This document shows positions 22,316 to 24,954 of a DNA stretch of 24,954 nt, in pieces. The position numbers and the translations under genes were made by a program. The notes under the pieces were generated by a model. It did no database searches, was not told the origin of the DNA, and worked only from the letters and a program-made list of their open reading frames with translations. Origin of the DNA: CAYGZQ01 sp964354375 [NCBI: uncultured Planctomycetota bacterium] (GTDB taxonomy: Bacteria > JAJVIF01 > JAPKYR01); contig CAYGZQ010000024.1 in NCBI GenBank assembly GCA_964354375.1, positions 20,316-45,269 of the forward strand, written 5' to 3'. Each line of letters starts with the position of its first letter. The first letter of the stretch is position 1.

Positions 22316-22933
22316 TCAGGTCTTTTCTCTCGATTCGAGAGATTCGCGTACTGCCGAAATGAGAGCCGTGCGATTCGAGCCTGCGCCCTTCTCATGGGCG
22401 ACAAGGAAATAGTGCAGACGTTCGGGGTCGCGATCGGCGACGAATTTCATTGCCGTGACCAGCATCTCGCGAACTGACCCGGCGGGTTCGTCGAGAAAGT
22501 ACGTCAGAATTCCCAGCGTTCGTTCCAGCGGCACGGATTTCCGCCTGGCCATCTCCATAAGCGCGACAGCATAGGAGCGCCTCAGCATCTCCGATTCCTC
22601 GTCGGAGATTCTATCGATCCATACGGCCGGAACGCTTCTCTCCCGCATCACCAGGTAAAGGATCTCCTTCCCGAATTCCTTCCAGTGCGATTTCGAAATG
22701 AGATTCCCGTACCGGATGAGATTCTCGAGCGTGAGGTCCCGGTCGAAATCATCCGGGAACCTGCGTATGAAGACACTGAGCAGGGCGAGAGCGATGAGGT
22801 GGTCCTGCTTGTGAGAGCTTTGGAGGAACTTCTCGATGACCTCGATATGCTGCTCGCGCGTAAGCTCGCCGTCCGACACAATCTTGTCGGCGTGCTGAAT
22901 GGCGGTTTTCATGCCAAGGCTTGTGCGAGCCAT
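22316..22933 (-). CDS. HEAT-like/AlkD-like helical repeat protein between pheS and pheT
   Basis: A 205-residue soluble, all-helical protein. Start ATG 22933 has AGGAG eight bases upstream. It lies 18 bases after pheS and 31 before pheT, so it is part of the operon. Helix pairs such as EVIEKFLQSSHKQDHLIALA, LLSVFIRRFPDDFDRDLTLE, EFGKEILYLVMRERSVPAVW and ISDEESEMLRRSYAVALMEM follow the HEAT pattern. The W-x(n)-E-x-L-R-R-S/A segment recalls the DNA-alkylation-repair AlkD fold. AlkD's catalytic residues cannot be confirmed by eye, and the protein is a little shorter than AlkD (about 230). It may be a repair enzyme or a pure scaffold. A role in aminoacylation is suggested only by position. Confidence 0.88.
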   Translation of the reverse strand: MARTSLGMKTAIQHADKIVSDGELTREQHIEVIEKFLQSSHKQDHLIALALLSVFIRRFPDDFDRDLTLENLIRYGNLISKSHWKEFGKEILYLVMRERSVPAVWIDRISDEESEMLRRSYAVALMEMARRKSVPLERTLGILTYFLDEPAGSVREMLVTAMKFVADRDPERLHYFLVAHEKGAGSNRTALISAVRESLESREKT

Positions 22934-22951
22934 GAGAAGTCTCCTGCAGAG

Positions 22952-23968
22952 TCAGAACTGCTCCAGGAACCTGAAATCGTTCTCGTAGAAATGCCTGATG
23001 TCGTCTATGCCATAACGAATGAGCGCCGGACGTTCGACTCCCATGCCGAATGCGAAGCCGGAGTATTTCACGGGGTCTATGTCGCAGTTCTGGAGAACGC
23101 CGGGATGGACCATTCCTGCGCCCAGGATCTCGATCCAGCCGGACTGGGAGCACAGCCTGCAGCCCTTGCCTCCGCAGAGCGAGCAGTCGATGGCAAGCTC
23201 GCAGCCGGGTTCGACAAAGGGGAAGAAATCGGGCCGGAACCGAACCTTCCTTTCGCGGCCGAAAAACCCGCGCGCGAATTCGGTGAGTACCCCCTTGAGA
23301 TGCGCGAAACTGATGCCTTCATCGATCATAAGAGCTTCGATCTGGAAAAATACGGGCGAGTGGCGGCTGGTGAACGGGTCGCGGCGGAAACAGAAACCCG
23401 GGGCGACCATCTGTATGGGCGGTCGATGCTTCTCCATGTACCTGATCTGCATGGGCGAGGTGTGCGTCTTCAAAAGCCGGTCCTCTCCGAGATAGAACGA
23501 GTCCTGCGTGTCGCGTGCGGGATGATCGGCGTGAAGTCTGAGGGCTTCGAAGTTGTGCCACTCGTCCTCGATGTCCGGGCCCTCGACCACATGGAATCCC
23601 ATGTCCCGGAAGACATCGAGCATCTCGTTGAGCGTCTGCGTGAGGAGGTGGAGCCGTCCGGGGGCGGGGGTCACGCCGGGCAGAGTATAGTCCAGGTCGG
23701 AGACATCTTCTCCCATCGCCTGCTTCAGCTCATCGAGGCGGTCGGAGAAGGCCTTCTCGAACCGGCCCCGAAGATCGTTAATCCGCCTGCCCACTTCCGG
23801 TCGCAGGTCCGCAGGAACGTTCTTGAGGCCCTTCATCAGCTCCTGGAAGGGTCCGGTCCTGCCGAGGAGTTCCTTCTTCAGAGTCTCGACCTCGGCGCGG
23901 CTTTCTGCGCCTGAGATCGACGTGATTCTCTTCTCGAGGTCGGTCAGTTTCCGTTCGTATTCATCCAT
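22952..23968 (-). CDS. pheS: Phenylalanyl-tRNA synthetase alpha subunit
   Basis: A 338-residue catalytic subunit. Start ATG 23968 (MDEYERKLTDLEKR) is preferred over an in-frame ATG at 23995 because the family begins with this coiled-coil arm and GGTGGAAG lies upstream. The coiled coil (about 1-85) is followed by the class II core: the lead-in HPARDTQDSFYL, the motif 2 region FCFRRDPFTSRHSPVFFQIE, FRPDFFPFVEPGCELAI, a cysteine cluster CSLCGGKGCRLC that may bind zinc as in related PheS, WIEILGAGMVHP, and motif 3 GFAFGMGVERPALIRYGI. The length fits (327-350). A leader with two hairpins, one a terminator, separates it from rplT, so the synthetase genes may be regulated apart from the ribosomal protein genes. 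Confidence 0.97.
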   Translation of the reverse strand: MDEYERKLTDLEKRITSISGAESRAEVETLKKELLGRTGPFQELMKGLKNVPADLRPEVGRRINDLRGRFEKAFSDRLDELKQAMGEDVSDLDYTLPGVTPAPGRLHLLTQTLNEMLDVFRDMGFHVVEGPDIEDEWHNFEALRLHADHPARDTQDSFYLGEDRLLKTHTSPMQIRYMEKHRPPIQMVAPGFCFRRDPFTSRHSPVFFQIEALMIDEGISFAHLKGVLTEFARGFFGRERKVRFRPDFFPFVEPGCELAIDCSLCGGKGCRLCSQSGWIEILGAGMVHPGVLQNCDIDPVKYSGFAFGMGVERPALIRYGIDDIRHFYENDFRFLEQF

Positions 23969-23996
23969 GGCTGTGGACTTCCACCAATGCAGCATT

Positions 23997-24025
23997 CCGC
24001 CGGGACAAATCGAGCAACCCGGCGG
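23997..24025 (-). promoter_or_regulatory. Hairpin in the pheS leader
   Basis: CCGCCGGG (23997-24004) pairs perfectly with CCCGGCGG (24018-24025) around 13 bases, about 30 bases before the pheS start. It follows the terminator hairpin in the same leader. I could not identify an alternative antiterminator pairing by eye. Confidence 0.5.
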
Positions 24026-24080
24026 CGGACGCAGGAATGAGACAAGCGCTTATCCTACCATAGTGACATACGGTCTGCTC

Positions 24081-24134
24081 AAACAAAAAGGCCTCGGTTC
24101 GTTTGGTCGACAGGACAACACGAACCGAGGCCTT
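24081..24134 (-). terminator. Rho-independent terminator or attenuator between rplT and pheS
   Basis: The arms aaggcctcggttcgt (24088-24102) and its exact complement (24120-24134) form a perfect 15-bp stem with a 17-base loop. On the minus strand the stem runs into TTTTTGTTT (24089-24081), which gives the direction. It lies about 70 bases after rplT and 120 before pheS. It either ends the infC-rpmI-rplT transcript or attenuates read-through into pheS. Confidence 0.88.
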
Positions 24135-24204
24135 CCGTAATGGACGCCTTGAGTTGATTGGGTCGGTCAGTGAATAAACCCCATGTTGCTGTGGTTCTCC
24201 AGTG

Positions 24205-24552
24205 CTAGCCCTTGACGGTGTCGAGAATGGTCAGGAAAGCATCGGGATGCCTGACTGCTATCTCGGCGAGCATCTTGCGATTGAGGGCGATATCGTTGCG
24301 CTTCAGAGAATTCATGAACTGGGAATAGGTCAGTCCGGCCTGACGGCAGGCGGCGTTGACCCTGGCGATCCAGAGTTTGCGGAAATCGCGCTTGCGTGCG
24401 CGGCGATCGCGAAACATGTAGGCGCGAGCCTTGATCATGGCTTCTTTCGCGACCTTGAAACGTCTGCGCCTGGCGCTGCGGTACCCTTTGGTCGCAGCCA
24501 GAACCTTCTTATGTCTTCGGCGTCTCGTAACGCCTGCTGATACGCGAACCAT
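24205..24552 (-). CDS. rplT: 50S ribosomal protein L20
   Basis: A 115-residue, strongly basic protein that binds 23S rRNA and is needed early in assembly of the large subunit. MVRVSAGVTRRRRHKKVL, AATKGYRSARRRRFKVAKEA, the Y-M-F-R-D-R-R-x-R-K-R-D-F-R segment, LWIARVNAACRQAGLTYSQF and KRNDIALNRKMLAEIAV are family landmarks. The length is standard. The ATG at 24552 is chosen because AGGAAGGA lies eight bases upstream and the family starts there. A longer frame to 24597 overlaps rpmI. In other bacteria L20 represses its own operon through the mRNA leader, which would lie beyond this window. Confidence 0.98.
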   Translation of the reverse strand: MVRVSAGVTRRRRHKKVLAATKGYRSARRRRFKVAKEAMIKARAYMFRDRRARKRDFRKLWIARVNAACRQAGLTYSQFMNSLKRNDIALNRKMLAEIAVRHPDAFLTILDTVKG

Positions 24553-24593
24553 AGTGCAAATCCTTCCTGTTACAAGCCTGCAATGCGGGCAGA

Positions 24594-24803
24594 TCACTTA
24601 TTGTTAACCGGAATCCCGAGGAGCTTCCCCGTCGCCTTGGCGTCCTCGCGGGACAGCCTGACAGTCTTCTGCAGGCGACGTCTTCGCTTCGGGCTCTTCC
24701 CGACCAGTTTGTGTCCACGGTTCTGCTGGCGCCTGGTGAGCTTGCCGTTTCCGGTCAGCTTGTAGCGTTGTTTGGCGCCGGAATGTGTTTTCATCTTTGG
24801 CAT
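24594..24803 (-). CDS. rpmI: 50S ribosomal protein L35
   Basis: A 69-residue basic protein of the large ribosomal subunit. It begins MPKMKTHSGAKQRYKLTGNG, the standard L35 start, and continues with KLTRRQQNRGHKLVGKSPKR and RRRLQKTVRLS. The ATG at 24803 has AAGGA seven bases upstream. Upstream in-frame codons to 24866 are not part of the family. The gene is followed after 41 bases by rplT and preceded by the end of a probable infC. Confidence 0.98.
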   Translation of the reverse strand: MPKMKTHSGAKQRYKLTGNGKLTRRQQNRGHKLVGKSPKRRRRLQKTVRLSREDAKATGKLLGIPVNNK

Positions 24804-24890
24804 TGCTGTGTCCTTACAAAAACCACCGAGGGCGCGAGCCCTCGGCTGAGAAGCTCCACTATGCACGGTGAAATCTATCTTTCGCCCCGG

Positions 24891-24954
24891 CTACAACCCG
24901 AAGCCGTCGTCGGGAAGATCGGAATCCTCGAACGTATCCTCGTCCTCGAATTCT
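24891..24954 (-). CDS. infC: C-terminal end of a probable translation initiation factor IF-3 (partial)
   Basis: The last 20 codons before a TAG stop at 24891-24893 read EFEDEDTFEDSDLPDDGFGL. The frame runs off the window edge. The assignment rests on position (infC-rpmI-rplT-pheST is a widespread order) and not on similarity, because no conserved IF-3 residue is present in this strongly acidic tail. It could also be the end of another protein. Confidence 0.45.
   Translation of the reverse strand, partial: EFEDEDTFEDSDLPDDGFGL

Noticed and set aside
22685-23914. Long plus-strand frame opposite pheS and the HEAT-like gene (409 residues)
   Set aside because: It is antisense to well-identified genes in a high-GC context, where long mirror frames are common. 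It shows no domain.
24167-24184. Leader peptide MGFIH upstream of the pheS attenuator-like hairpin
   Set aside because: Only one Phe codon in five residues. Known Phe attenuator peptides have several in a row, and the spacing to the terminator is not suited.

Overview
The window reads as a chromosomal piece of a GC-rich, Gram-negative-type bacterium. Two proteins carry lipoprotein signal peptides, there is a periplasmic-type multihaem cytochrome c, and the core genes (pheS, pheT, rpmI, rplT, dnaJ, aroF, ribD, ribE) are all bacterial in form. The mix of ordinary housekeeping genes, very large secreted repeat lipoproteins and many short dispersed palindromes suggests an uncultivated lineage. 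I cannot assign a phylum from sequence alone. No tRNA, rRNA, transposase, phage gene or CRISPR array was seen.

Layout. 1-379: repeats without a gene. 380-1096: an orphan protein made of two copies of a module resembling the N-terminal part of GspE/PilB ATPases. 1160-5675 (minus): a 1076-residue lipoprotein followed, 46 bases later, by a short octahaem cytochrome of the hydroxylamine oxidoreductase family. 5973-8456 (plus): a divergent second lipoprotein that shares the N-terminal domain of the first and ends in a predicted seven-bladed propeller. 8457-9003: repeats and a promoter. 9004-10330: an ECF sigma factor and its zinc-finger anti-sigma factor, closed by a terminator. 10414-11622: a secreted protein with two pseudopilin-like domains. 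11623-12008: two structured repeats. 12009-14052: a HAD-family hydrolase and a DUF401-type membrane protein. 14053-14704: a dense patch of dispersed palindromes. 14705-15742: DAHP synthase. 15847-17847: a chaperone cluster (Hsp20, an unknown 109-residue protein, DnaJ). 17848-17966: two more repeats.

The right third is one minus-strand run, read from right to left: end of a probable infC, rpmI, rplT, a strong terminator or attenuator, pheS, a HEAT-like protein, pheT, ribD, ribE. This extends the classical infC-rpmI-rplT-pheST translation cluster into riboflavin synthesis with almost no gaps, and it carries an extra helical-repeat gene between the two subunits of phenylalanyl-tRNA synthetase.

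Most worth a second look are the dispersed structured elements. One family folds exactly into a closing stem plus three hairpins, with a compensatory base change between its two copies. Another keeps a fixed rim (GTGGCGCCCA...TGGGTG) around hairpins of unrelated sequence. Among proteins, the paired lipoproteins next to the short octahaem cytochrome, the tandem GspE-like module protein and the double pseudopilin-like protein are the least ordinary. I found no clear new defence or mobile system.
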